Below are positions 24,269 through 34,724 of a stretch of 64,000 bases of DNA, piece after piece. The DNA lies in assembly GCF_019924925.1 (NCBI RefSeq), contig NC_067224.1, positions 18,006,001 through 18,070,000 of the forward strand. Reading direction: 5' to 3'. The stretch is from Ctenopharyngodon idella. Taxonomy: Eukaryota > Chordata > Actinopteri > Cypriniformes > Xenocyprididae. Every line of letters begins with the position of its first letter. Position 1 is the stretch's first letter. The notes under the pieces were generated by a model, which saw only the letters and a program-made list of their open reading frames with translations, did no database searches and was not told where the DNA came from. Both the position numbers and the translations under genes were made by a program.

Positions 24269-26005
24269 ATGAACCCAGCAGTTAGTCTTCTACGTCTCCG
24301 TCAAGGAAATAGGACTATTAAATATTATGTTCAAGATTTTTGTGAACTTTCTGCCCTTGTAGACTTCAATGACATGGCGCTGAAGGATATTTTTCGGCAT
24401 GGATTAAATGAACCCCTTCATTCTCAACTGCCTGGGGGGAAAATTCACTTTTCCCTAGCACAATATATGGACTATGCCCTTCTGTTAAGTGGATCATCCT
24501 TCACTGTGGGTATTGCGGATGAGGAGCCCCACAATCCTACAGCGTCCACCACATCAGAGTGTCTTCATTCCCCTGCTGTCATGTCAGGAATTATTCACGT
24601 CACGACTGCCACGCCAGGTACTGTTCACGTTATGCCAGCCACGGCACAGTCTGTTCGCATCATGCCTGCCCAACCACAGTCTGTTCATGTCAGTCCTACC
24701 CAGCCACAGACTTTTAACGTCACGCCGGCCCTGCCACAGACTGTTCACGCCACAGCTGTCTCGCCAAGTCCTGTTCACACCATGCTTGCCATGCCTGCCA
24801 CGCCAGGGCCTGCTCCCGCCATGCCTTCCACACCAGTGCCTGCTCCCGCCATGCCTTCCACGCCAGTGCCTGCTCCCGCCATGCCTGCCACGCCAGGGCC
24901 TGGTCCCACCATGCCAGGACCTGTTTTCAACATGGCCTCCACATCAGAGACTTGTCCTAAGATGGCCGCCATACCAGAGTCTCCAGTGGATGCAGTGCTG
25001 ACTATTATGGTCGCGGCTATTTTATGTGTGTGGGCTGCACACACATTTGCTCCAGCCCCAGACCAGCGTCCGGAGGGGATTCCAACCCCTGACCAGCGTC
25101 CAGAGGGGACTCCTGCCCCTGACCAGCGTCCAGAGGGGACTCCAGCCCCTGACCAGCGTCCAGAGGGGACTCCAACCCCTGACCAGCGTTCAGAGATGGC
25201 TACTACGCCTGAGCCTCATCTTGCCATGACTGCCACGCCAGAACCTCGTCTTGCCACGGCCGCCAAGCCTGAGCCTCGTCTTGCCACGGCCGCCACGCCA
25301 GAACCTCGTCTTTCCACGGCTGCCACAGCTGCCAAGCCAGAGCCTTGTCATGCCACAGCTGCCACGCCTGAGTCTTGTCACGCCACTGCTGCCACGCCAG
25401 AGCCTCGCCATCCCATGCCAGAGCCTCGCCATCCCACATTAGAGCCTCTTCATGCCACACCTGCCACACCTGCCACGCCTGAGCCTTGTGACGCCACGGC
25501 TGCCAACTTTCCCCTAAATATTTTTTGGGGGAGGGACTATGGGTACCAAGCTCCAGCGGATCCGGAGCTTGGCCCACCACTACTCCACGGTCTAGGCCCA
25601 CCATTGCTCCACGGCCCAGGTCCGCCCACGCTCCACGGCCCAGGTCCTCCCACGCTCCACGGCCCAGGTCCTCCCACGCTCCATGGCCCAGGTCCGCCCA
25701 CGCTCCACGGCCCAGGTCCGCCCACGCTCCACGGCCCAGGCCCACCATTGTCATGTCCTGTCCCCCTGCATGGGTCAGGCCCTCCATCCCTCCCCCAAGA
25801 CCGCCTCCGCTCCACCACCCTCCGGGAATTTTCGTATAGTTTTGGGTTTTGTTGGGCGTCGGGAGCCGCCCTTAGAGGGGGGGATCTGTCACGTATAGTT
25901 TTGGGTTTTGTGTTCATGTTTATGTTTTCATGTCTTTTATTTTGTAGTTTGTTTCATGTTGCTTGTTTGTGTCATGCTTCCCTTGCTCCTCATGTTCTCC
26001 CTTAG
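24269..26005 (+). CDS. Retrotransposon gag-like protein with Pro-rich tandem repeats
   Basis: An uninterrupted frame of 578 codons from the ATG next to the 5' LTR; the open frame actually begins upstream, at 24173 inside the LTR. The first roughly 80 residues have a gag-like helical region with the blocks RQGNRTIKYYVQDFCEL and LNEPLHSQLPGGKI. After that come four repeat arrays: 10-residue units rich in P, T, V and H (24590-24910); five copies of a DQRPEGTPAP unit (25050-25190); ATPEPRLATA-type decapeptides (25200-25500); and eight-residue GPPTLHGP units (25570-25750). All units are 30 or 24 nt, so several other frames are also open and should be ignored. The last residues run into the 3' LTR. 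Function beyond a gag-like coat role is unknown. Confidence 0.6.
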   Translation: MNPAVSLLRLRQGNRTIKYYVQDFCELSALVDFNDMALKDIFRHGLNEPLHSQLPGGKIHFSLAQYMDYALLLSGSSFTVGIADEEPHNPTASTTSECLHSPAVMSGIIHVTTATPGTVHVMPATAQSVRIMPAQPQSVHVSPTQPQTFNVTPALPQTVHATAVSPSPVHTMLAMPATPGPAPAMPSTPVPAPAMPSTPVPAPAMPATPGPGPTMPGPVFNMASTSETCPKMAAIPESPVDAVLTIMVAAILCVWAAHTFAPAPDQRPEGIPTPDQRPEGTPAPDQRPEGTPAPDQRPEGTPTPDQRSEMATTPEPHLAMTATPEPRLATAAKPEPRLATAATPEPRLSTAATAAKPEPCHATAATPESCHATAATPEPRHPMPEPRHPTLEPLHATPATPATPEPCDATAANFPLNIFWGRDYGYQAPADPELGPPLLHGLGPPLLHGPGPPTLHGPGPPTLHGPGPPTLHGPGPPTLHGPGPPTLHGPGPPLSCPVPLHGSGPPSLPQDRLRSTTLREFSYSFGFCWASGAALRGGDLSRIVLGFVFMFMFSCLLFCSLFHVACLCHASLAPHVLP

Positions 26006-26477
26006 TCTATGTGTCATGTTCTGATTGGTTGTTTATGGTCATGTGGTTTTCAGTTCTGTTCTGTCATTGGTTCCCTTGTTCCTTGTGTCACTTCCCCATT
26101 GGTTGTCTTAGTCATGTGTTCTCTAAGTTCTAGTATTTAAGCCATTGTCTTCCCCATGTTACTTGGTCGTGTATTGTTAATGTAACCCTGCTGTCGGTGA
26201 GTGTGATTGTCAAGTCTGTTCTTTGCCAAGTCAAGTCTGCTCAAGTCAAGTCTGTTCATCATCAAGTCTGCTCATCAAGTCTGTTTATGTTCAAGTCTAA
26301 TGGTTGCTTTGTTTGTTTACTCACTTTACTTCAATAAACTGCACTTGGGTTCATCAAGCTCGCCTTCAGTCTGGACTAATCGTTACACTTGCGTTGCTGA
26401 CCAGCAAAACGTGACAGAAGAACCGAACTAGACAAGATTTTTTTTGCGGTGTAATTTATTAATTTTTTTATTTCAAA

Positions 26478-26732
26478 ATGGACTTGCCGGCCATCCAGCT
26501 GCTCTGCCTCGAGCAGGAGGTACATAGCCTCAAGGACCACACAAGGAAATTTTTAGACCTGGCATGCCACATCAACTTCCCTGACGGCTCGCTGTGTGTT
26601 TATTATTATTTCAGCCTCCAAGAGCGGTCCAAGGAACGTCTGCCCATTTTTAAATTGAGTTTTACTCTTATATTTTCTATCATTGTCACAAATTTGATTG
26701 GGAAAGTTCTGAAAAAATACTATGGCTGCTGA
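26478..26732 (+). pseudogene. Truncated gag-like fragment of the older LTR element
   Basis: A short frame starting MDLPAIQLLCLEQEV and containing FLDLACHINFPDGSL, a gag-like pattern of fish LTR elements. Similarity to gag fades after about 45 codons and the frame ends at 26732. Only the N-terminal piece of gag survives. Confidence 0.5.
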
Positions 26733-26739
26733 ATATATG

Positions 26740-28230
26740 TATCATTAAAGGGAATAAAGATTTTGTCAACATACGCTGTTAGCAAGTTTTTCTGACTGTG
26801 GTGACAACTGAACAGATGGAGCTGAAAATCAGTTTGAAATCTTCCCGTAGTCTCAATTTATTTTTAATTCTACCCGAATGATAATTTGTAAATATAAATA
26901 TATGGCATGACAGTATACAGAATTATATCTAACAATGTTGACACAGTTATAGCAAGGAAAACACATAAGAAGTAGGCATCTGCACTACAGTGCGAGTCAA
27001 TCCCTTTGAACATGTTTAACAGATCAATCCAATAAAATTCCTCTGTACATAAACATTCATCTTGAGATTACATTTCAAACATCTCCAGAACCAGTGATAC
27101 ATCAGAGCATTGTATTATGGCATATTGGCATGCATTGCAATGCACACTAAAGAGAAAAAAGTGGGCTCGGATTATATGAGGCTTGTCACTCTCAATCACG
27201 ACATGGCCGGCTGCATCACTCTGCAGGTAATTCAATAAAGCCTTTTCTCAATGGGCAGAGCAATGGGCCAGCAGAACCTTCCCACCAGCTTGAACACTGC
27301 TACAGGAGCAGATTCTAATCTTAACATTGGACATGTGTTCCCAGCCATGCAAACTAATTGCAGCAGAGAAAAAAATAAGAAAAATCATACTCTTGTGAGA
27401 TGCCAACCTTAAAAAACCAATTACTGCATGTTTACACAATGCAATACCAAATAAATTATTTATCTTTGATTTTGCTCAGAGCATAAAATGCAACCTAATG
27501 AGGCTAATGCAGCTGACTTTAAAAAAGCAAAGATAATAGCCTGGTCAATGCGGCATCGCTGATGAAGTGCTGTACGGTCCTCAAGGATACAACCTTGAAA
27601 CTACTGTTTAATGTGACTGAAATGAAAAGCTGGATTGGACTCCACTTTTATTGGATAGAAAACACTGGCCACAATTGTTTTAATTAATTTTCTTTTTAAA
27701 ACTTTCAGCTAGTAGTCATCCATAAGAATTTTAGGGAATCTGTTTCAAGATTTCTCTGGAAAAGTTAGTCTAACGGACATATATAAATGACCTCAAGCTT
27801 TTTTTTTTTTTTTTTAACTAGAAAATATAAAACTCAATGACACTGCTCAATGTTTTAGTCTCAGTTTGACCCAAAATAAACAATCAGAAATGGATTTGGC
27901 TGTAAAAACAATACATAAATTAAAAAAATAAATAACCACATGACATAAAAAGTGAAAATACAATCTGAGTTCTGTCAAAATACCACTGGCAACAAAATAA
28001 CTTAAATAAATAAATAAAATGTTGTAGTTATTGATAAACTTAGATTTCCCATAAAATACACCTAAAAATATTTGTTTAATGTTTTCATTACATTTTTATG
28101 ACAATAGGGTTGCAGGAAAACTTGACGAATGCAGTCAGTATGTTGTAGAAAGGATTCAAATTATCTTCTTGGGGGACATCGTCATACAATTTTGTAATTT
28201 TTGTCTCTCAATATCTCTCTCTCTCTCTCT
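26740..28230. other. sv2c leader intron, no gene seen
   Basis: AT-rich, with a poly-T tract at 27800-27817. Short open frames on both strands carry no motif. Confidence 0.5.
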
Positions 28231-28330
28231 CTGTGTCTCTGCAGTGCGCGTATCGCCCGCGGCGGGAAACCCGCGCGCACTGAGCTCTATTCCAGCCACC
28301 GATCAGTCGCTTCCGCTCATGTCAAAACTG
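28215..28330. other. (CT)n tract and CpG-rich patch
   Basis: A short CT repeat at 28215-28233 is followed by a CpG-dense stretch (28245-28285, with gcgcg and cgcgg runs) in otherwise AT-rich DNA. It lies about 400 bp inside the inferred sv2c leader intron, so it may be part of the promoter-proximal region. Confidence 0.35.
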
Positions 28331-28699
28331 ACTCTAGAGCAGCGCTCAATCCCATTCCCTCAACACCGGACACCTCCTCTGATAATTCAATAAATGACTG
28401 AACATAATTTATTAGAAGTGAATGTTCTATTACACCCCTTCAATTAAAGCACTTTTAATCTGGGTTCCTGCAAGTCTGAATAAATAATAAACTTTTGTTT
28501 CTTGGACAAACTGAGCTGTCCATCATAGGCTAATTCTGATTTCATAGTCTATCCGTCTTCTATCAACTGACAAACTACAAAGTGCTGATAAGACGACGTC
28601 TAGGCCTATAGCCTAAATATTTGGATTTTGTTTTATTTCGTACAGTAATAGAGCAAAATGGATTGTTATAAGGCGAAAGTCTTAAAAGATTTGACTCAC

Positions 28700-28870
28700 C
28701 CTTTAGGGAGCTGAGCAGATGAGATGTCGATGCTGGTTCTCCATTACGAGACTGCCGACGCTGCTAATGAATAAACATTTATATGTATCCTAAAGAGTAA
28801 AGACATCCGGAAACTAAAGCAAGAGCTGACGGTGTTTAGTGCTGCAGCTCTGTCTCTGCAGTACTTCAAG
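28700..28870 (-). promoter_or_regulatory. sv2c: Candidate sv2c non-coding first exon and promoter region
   Basis: On the minus strand, cctaaagg at 28700 is followed by a consensus donor gtgagt (28699-28694). The start exon at 19214 has an acceptor but no obvious promoter, so a separate leader exon is needed. This is the best-looking donor with non-repetitive, CpG-containing sequence upstream. The transcription start is not visible and the right boundary is a guess. Confidence 0.4.
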
Positions 28871-28872
28871 AA

Positions 28873-28883
28873 AGAGGAGAGAG

Positions 28884-28917
<34 letters not shown>
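28873..28917. repeat. (GA)n microsatellite
   Basis: About 20 GA units with one interruption. It lies directly upstream of the candidate sv2c first exon; GAGA tracts are common in promoters. Confidence 0.85.
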
Positions 28918-28920
<3 letters not shown>

Positions 28921-30613
28921 TTTGCTGTGTGTTGTAGTAATAATGCTATGCGGAGAGAACGAATCACCGCGGTGTGACGTAAAGAAAACCCCTAAAAGAG
29001 TCTGTGCTGGATTAATGACGTAGCCTATATATGTCATATTGAAAGTCATAACAGCATCTCTTTGCCAGATTTGAGAAACTAGCGCAATTTAGATGCGCTC
29101 TCAGCATATTTTGCTAATTAAGAAAGTTCTACACATCAAGAAATTAATGGGGCTTTTAAAAATTAAAATAAAGGACATAAAAAGCTGTTTCTATTTATTC
29201 CTGTTTTATTCATCCCAAAAGAAAAATGTAGGCCTACATTGACATATTGCATGTGAGCTTTCCATTTAGTTTTCATTATTGCTCATTTAATCCATATTTC
29301 ATGTTCACTAAACATAGACTTGAACAACTGCCAAAACTGATTTTGTTTCAATAGCCATGCATAATGTCCCATTTGTTAACATTAGTTATATATTTAGTAA
29401 TATATATTTCTAAAGCACTTATTAAGTTGATGTTAATTTCAACATTTACAAATACATCAGTAATAGCAAAAGTTGTATATGTTAATATTATTTAATGGAC
29501 CTGAGCTAACATGAACTAACAATGTATTTTTATGAACTTAACAAAGATTAATGTATTACTCGTTGTTAACCAATGTTAACTAATGGCATGCTTATTGCAA
29601 AGTGTTACCCATTTTTCATTTATTAATCATTTATTAAACCACAAGTTTATTATAAATTATTGAATCTGGGTTAAAATTGTATGTATGAAATAAAGTGAAT
29701 GTGTCTGCTGTGTCAAACACCTGTAAACATTCATTATCTCAGTTTTCATAAGCCACCCTTGTGTCACAATCGCTGTATATAAACGCACAAAGACGAGGAT
29801 GAAGGTTCCAAAAGTCTTTAATTCAACAGGTAATTCCAACACAGGGTAGCTTACGAAACACAGACGAGACCAGACAACTTAAACTGAAATCACAGGAAAA
29901 AATACACAGGTGACACAGCTGAATGTGATGGCAAATCACAGGCAGGGAAAATGGTGCAAAAGCAGAGTCCAAAGTGAACTGAAACTGTGACACCTTATTC
30001 TTTAGTACTTTTAGACACACATTTGAGTGCATTCAATGCATTTTACTTTTTTGTTTGTGTTATACTAAGCCAGTGAATCAGTATCCTCTGATTTCTTCTG
30101 TTGTGTGACCTTATGCTTCTCTTTCTCGTTTATGACTGAGCCAAAGAGGATGATACACTCATTTATAGCATGAATGATTGAAAGCCAAGGAGCACTTACC
30201 TTAATGAGCCACTGCGCAATTTGGAGGTCCTGCATTAGACCAGTGTGTCCTCAGTTGTGATTCCATTTTTGGAATTTCAGCCTGTTAAATCTTTAAGAGT
30301 CAAAAAAAAAAAAAAAAAGTAAAAAACAAAGAAATACAGCTTGACATATTATTTACATCGAGACAATCACATATCTATTTCGTGTCACTTAAGATACAGA
30401 ACCATATTGAGTAGACTGCTTTCTTGCATGTGAGTCAGCATACACAGCTAAATCCTCTCAAAATCTTTATAACTGTTCTAATCTGTCATTATGTCAATAT
30501 TTACATTGGATTTTTACAAAGAATAGCAAAATATTCAAATAATACAGTTTTCATATAATATCTTTTTCAAAAAAAGGTTTCAGACATTTCTATTTTGTCT
30601 CACGCCTTAAGAA

Positions 30614-30947
30614 TTAAAGGGATAGTTCACCCAAAAATGAAACTTCTGTCATCATTTACTCACTCACCCTCAAATTGTTCCAAACATTTCTTTCTTCTGC
30701 TGAATACAAAAGAAGATATTTTGAAGAATATGGGTAACCAAACAGTTGATGGGCCCATTGACTTCCATAGTATGGGGAAAAAAATACTATGGAAGTCAAT
30801 GGGGCCCATCAACTGCTTGGTTACCCATATTCTTCAAAATATCTTCTTTTGTGTTCAGCAGAAGAAAGAAATTCATACAGGTTTGGAACAACTGAGGGTG
30901 AGTAAATGATGACAGGGTTTTCATTTTGGGGTGAACTATCCCTTTAA
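30614..30947. mobile_element. Foldback MITE with TTAAAGGGATAGTTCACCC ends
   Basis: Near-perfect palindrome. The left arm starts ttaaagggatagttcaccc and the right arm ends with its complement. The arms are about 150 bp and meet near 30778, around a run of A. TTAA is at both borders. Copies or relatives lie at 37630-39498, 43810-44322 and 48129-48892. Confidence 0.8.
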
Positions 30948-32439
30948 AGGTATAGGGTAGGTAATTTCAGACAGGCTAGCAATAGCAAGCTAGCTTTAAA
31001 AGCATGAGGTCCCACCCTCCCTTCAGCCACGTCTCCTCCAAAAGACATTGAACGTGCATAGCAGTGTCTGCAGAGTGTCACGAGAGATACCGTTAACCTC
31101 ATGTCTCAAAGCACATGACATTACAATAACAATGAATGTAAACAACTTACAGAGCTCTTACTTGTACCACCTGACTGCTGCAGATTAATTTTGGTGATGA
31201 TATATTGACATAAAAACGCAAAAATCTGAGTCTGAGGACGTGAACAGCTCCGGGTAGAATGTCATGGGTTGCCATCTCGTAATTACAGTTATGACATGGT
31301 GTGAACGCAGCATAAGCTCGTTGTTTTGGTTCAGGAGGAACTGTAAAATGTGCTGCTGTTTGTTTACGGCACCTGGTGACTGTGTGTCCACAACTCTGCG
31401 GAACACACTAATGATGTGTGATGTCTGTGCGAGCAGGGTGCGTGGAGGTACATTGTTTGGTCCTAAGCGTTCCACAAAAGATGTACATTTTTTAATATTT
31501 CGACCACTTCTATTATTGATTGCTATCAGGATGTGAAGAAAGTTTTACCCATAACAGCTTGCAATAATACGTCACTTACATACACCAGATCCTATGCTTC
31601 CTCTTATAGCTAATGAATACAAATTATGCTGAATAAGAATTTGCTTTGCATACTGTATATATTGCTTCATACAAGAAATCTTCCTTGAATTTGAAACAGA
31701 AATGAAGAACTTTGACATAAATCCTATAATTCACAACCTGCTTGTCTTAGTTTTGAGCAATACCTCAAAGGCATTTTACATTTTCTGTTGCTGAAGCGCT
31801 TCAGAGCAGAGCAGATTTATGACAGCTGTTTCTGCCTATGAAGGATTGCATAATAATGGGGGAGAGCATTTGCTCTGCATATCTGATCACATATTTCAAA
31901 TATCCACTGTTCAAAGTGTAATCAGCTATAACATGAAGGTCTATAAATGTGTGTGTGTGTGTGTTCTTGTATATATGGTTTATGAGGACAAAAATGTGTA
32001 TAATAACATGGGTATTACAACATAAACATGGTTTACAAGGAGACTGTGCCCTTACTGTGTCCTCGTAAGAACAGAAAACTGTGTTTTTTGAAATTCAAAA
32101 AATGCAGACAGTTCGTGATGGGTAGGTTTAGGGGTGGGGTAGTGTAGGGGGATAGAATACAGTTTGTACAGTATAAGTCTATGGAGAGTCCCCGTAAACC
32201 ATATATACAAGTGTGTGTGTGTGGTCCTGCTAAACCCTATATTGTGGTGTTCCCACAAAAATTGTAATACCAGTAATTTTTGACCTTGTGGGGACATTTT
32301 TTGGTCCCCATGAGGAAAACAGCTTATAAATCATATAGAAAATGTAAAAATGGGTAGGTTTAGGGCATAGAATATATGGTTTGTACATTCTAAAAATCAT
32401 TATTTCTATGGAAAGTCTCCATAAAACATGGAAACACAA

Positions 32440-32444
<5 letters not shown>

Positions 32445-32481
<37 letters not shown>
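32445..32481. repeat. (GT)n microsatellite
   Basis: About 16 GT units, ending gtgcgtccgtcc. Open reading frames across it are artefacts. Confidence 0.85.
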
Positions 32482-32484
<3 letters not shown>

Positions 32485-33855
32485 CCGTCCCAATTAGATG
32501 ATTCACCGCAATTGTCAGGAAAAATATATAATGAGAAATATTAAGGTGTTTGCCAATTTTTTAAATGTCAACTGCAATGATTCCTTTTATTTTAAAGTGT
32601 CTAAAAGGAAAATGTCAAAAAAGTGGAAATGAACTTATGACATTGCTCATATTAATTTCAGCTATACGTTTGATTCATTTCATGCTCATTCATGCAGGGA
32701 AAAGAGTCTGTCCATCTAAGAGCTAACTCTGCCGAGAAAGATAATAGACTTCCTAGTACAACACAATTACGCGATCTTGAGAACCAATAAACATCTTTGA
32801 AACTGCTAACAGAAAAAGTTTTTTGATACTCGATTAACCTCCTAACTCAACTCCTTTTCTTTTTGTCCTTTGTCTACAGTTTCTGCGTCCTGAAGCCCAC
32901 AAATACCTCTACAGAAACACCACAGGGGAGAAAGTTCATTTAATGGTTTGAGACTATTGTCCTGGAACAAATTGAACCAGGTTGTTGGTAAAGAATGTGG
33001 GTTGACTTTCAATTGAGGGGCAAATGCAAACATGATTGTGCTTTTCAGGCTGAGATTCAGAAGCTGTATTTGAAATCATGCTGAACATTTTATTAAGATG
33101 CTGCAATAATTTTCACACATTATAAGCCATATTCTAAATAGCCCGTGTCTCTGTGTTATTCCAATGCTTTAGCTGTGTTATTCCAATGTATGTCTTAATG
33201 CTAATGTCAGAGCGGGGAGTCTTTTTATGTCAAAGACAATATTCTTTAAGTTAGCACCTCAGATCAGCAGTAATTCTAGGGTACATAGGCCTGTATTTTG
33301 ATATTGTGTAGGCTAATGTAGTGTAGGCCTACTATGTCTAGGCTACCTTTTGAAATCAAAAAAGCCTTGAAGTTGTTGTACTCATCAGAGAGTAAATATC
33401 CACTCAGAAGGCTCTTCTGATGGCCGAATTATGAAGCACTCCAACACAAAATACCTGCAGGGTTTATATAGAATGAAACAGAGCAGTGCTTTCATTCATG
33501 AAGGTCAGTGTGGGTCATTGTGTGATGAGGTCTGATTCATTCATTCAATTCATGTGCTTCAGTTGTCTTTATGATTCTTGATGCTTTAATGTTATGATAC
33601 ACAAGCAGCTTAGCATAGCTTGTGACAAGCTATCTGTTTGGCCTTAGAATGTCCTGCTTTGAATTTCTTCTCTGATTTCCTTTATAAATTTATTTTTAAG
33701 TTGATCACTAAATTATATGGGTCCAATCTGAAAGTTAATGGATTCAAACAATGTAAAGTTGAAATAAATAAATGATGAAGAAATATTTATGAATATACAT
33801 TATTCTGGGTTACTATTTAAATAAGTGATATTTAAAATTTTGTGGTTTTCCCCTC

Positions 33856-33920
33856 GAAAAGAAAAGAAAAGAAAAGAAAAGAAAAGAAAAGAAAAGAAAA
33901 GAAAAGAAAAGAAAAGAAAA
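33856..33920. repeat. (GAAAA)13 microsatellite
   Basis: Thirteen uninterrupted GAAAA units, about 100 bp upstream of the poc5 X-box-like site. Confidence 0.9.
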
Positions 33921-34021
33921 ATGTTAATTTGTTAAGTCTGGCTGCATTGGGCAGTGTTTTTGCCGTTATGACTATGGGACACATGTCAACAGAAAGATAC
34001 AACAGACGCTTCCGCGTATCT

Positions 34022-34035
34022 GTTACCACGGAAAC
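34022..34035 (+). promoter_or_regulatory. X-box-like (RFX) site upstream of poc5
   Basis: The sequence gttaccacggaaac fits the RFX X-box pattern GYTRCC-N(1-3)-RGYAAC, with a 2-bp spacer and one mismatch (A for Y in the second half-site). It lies about 190 bp upstream of the inferred donor of poc5 exon 1, followed by ccaat boxes at about 34043 and 34080. RFX factors drive many centriole and cilium genes, which suits POC5. Confidence 0.55.
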
Positions 34036-34084
34036 ATTCTATCCAATCACAATAGCCAAGATAGACGTGCCAAATTTTCAACCA

Positions 34085-34216
34085 ATGAAATAGACTTTTA
34101 CTCTAGCGGCTAGCAGTTTGAAACAGTGTTTTTAACAGTAGAGTGGTCACTTGCAGATTGAAAGCGTTCTTTGTGTTAACGGAGGAACAAATACCTTTAA
34201 AACTCTAGCTAAGAAG
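34085..34216 (+). other. poc5: Probable poc5 non-coding first exon
   Basis: The donor gtaatg begins at 34217. The upstream stretch contains no ATG between about 34120 and the donor, has ccaat boxes before it, and would splice to an exon whose first three bases are the poc5 ATG. The 5' end is not visible. Confidence 0.5.
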
Positions 34217-34403
34217 GTAATGATCGGACAGTTTTATCTCTTTACCCCGCCCGACACGATGCTTTGTAGATTTAGCCTAGGAACTCAGTAAGAGGCTAAC
34301 AGTGTTATGAAGCTTTAGCAGGAACTTAGGTTGCACTTTTGCTTTAGGGGACTCGGGGACTGGCTCAGCGTTTATGTCTACCTGCGTTTTTTGACTTTAT
34401 AAC

Positions 34404-34443
34404 AATATAATATAATATAATATAATATAATATAATATAATAT
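34404..34443. repeat. (AATAT)n microsatellite
   Basis: About eight copies of aatat in poc5 intron 1. Confidence 0.85.
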
Positions 34444-34724
34444 ATGAACATTAGCAAACGTTGGTAATTGAACTGTTACCTTAACAAGTCGAGAAATCAC
34501 TGCTGCTCAAATAAACAACGTTGCAGAGTTCGTTAGAGTTAGATCTTCGACTTATGTATGTACTTTGAGTCGTTCTATAAATACATAATTATTATTAGTC
34601 TTTTGTATGGCAAATATTAATTATTAGCTGATGAGAGGAATTGGTTCTTTTGGTCTATTTGAACTCAAATGAATCATCTAAACATTGTTATATGTTACAA
34701 GTCCTCGTTCATTCTGTATTTCAG

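Larger units (their letters stand above)
23693..26387 (+). mobile_element. Complete short LTR retrotransposon with repetitive gag-like ORF
   Basis: LTRs at 23693-24268 and about 25889-26387 are near-identical except for the number of caagtctgttctttgc units and a small indel near the 3' end. Both start TGTCACG and end TTACA. The element is flanked by a perfect 5-bp duplication cttgc (23688-23692 and 26388-26392), so it is an intact insertion. The interior (about 1.6 kb) encodes only a gag-like protein with long tandem repeats. There is no protease, reverse transcriptase or integrase, and no leader or primer-binding site is evident, because the gag ATG at 24269 abuts the LTR. It would need enzymes in trans. 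Confidence 0.88.
23414..26416 (+). mobile_element. Older LTR retrotransposon fragment hosting a second LTR element
   Basis: An LTR-like block (23414-23692, with aataaa near 23650) resumes at 26388-26416 after the insertion and ends GTGACA. Immediately downstream, from 26478, is a gag-like start. Together they look like the 5' LTR and gag of an older element, interrupted by the younger one at 23693-26387. Confidence 0.6.
29000..33850. other. Intergenic spacer between sv2c and poc5 5' ends
   Basis: No coding gene recognised. It holds an LTR-like fragment at 29755-29995, a foldback element at 30614-30947 and GT tracts near 31950 and at 32445-32481. Paired gggtaggtttaggg motifs sit near 32125 and 32350. 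Open frames such as 31185-31475 lack motifs. Confidence 0.55.

Noticed and set aside
25203..25787. 194-codon minus-strand frame and other long frames in the same block
   Set aside because: They are by-products of tandem units whose lengths are multiples of three; the plus-strand gag-like frame explains the block.
28826..28855. Possible REST/RE1 site near the candidate sv2c first exon (gctgacggtg...agtgctg)
   Set aside because: Half-site spacing and several core bases do not fit the RE1 consensus.
31185..31475. 96-codon minus-strand frame in the sv2c-poc5 spacer
   Set aside because: No motif, and the surrounding sequence is repeat-like; chance open frame.
33832..34093. Open frames across the GAAAA tract on both strands
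   Set aside because: Low-complexity Lys/Glu/Arg or Phe/Ser/Leu runs from a pentanucleotide repeat.
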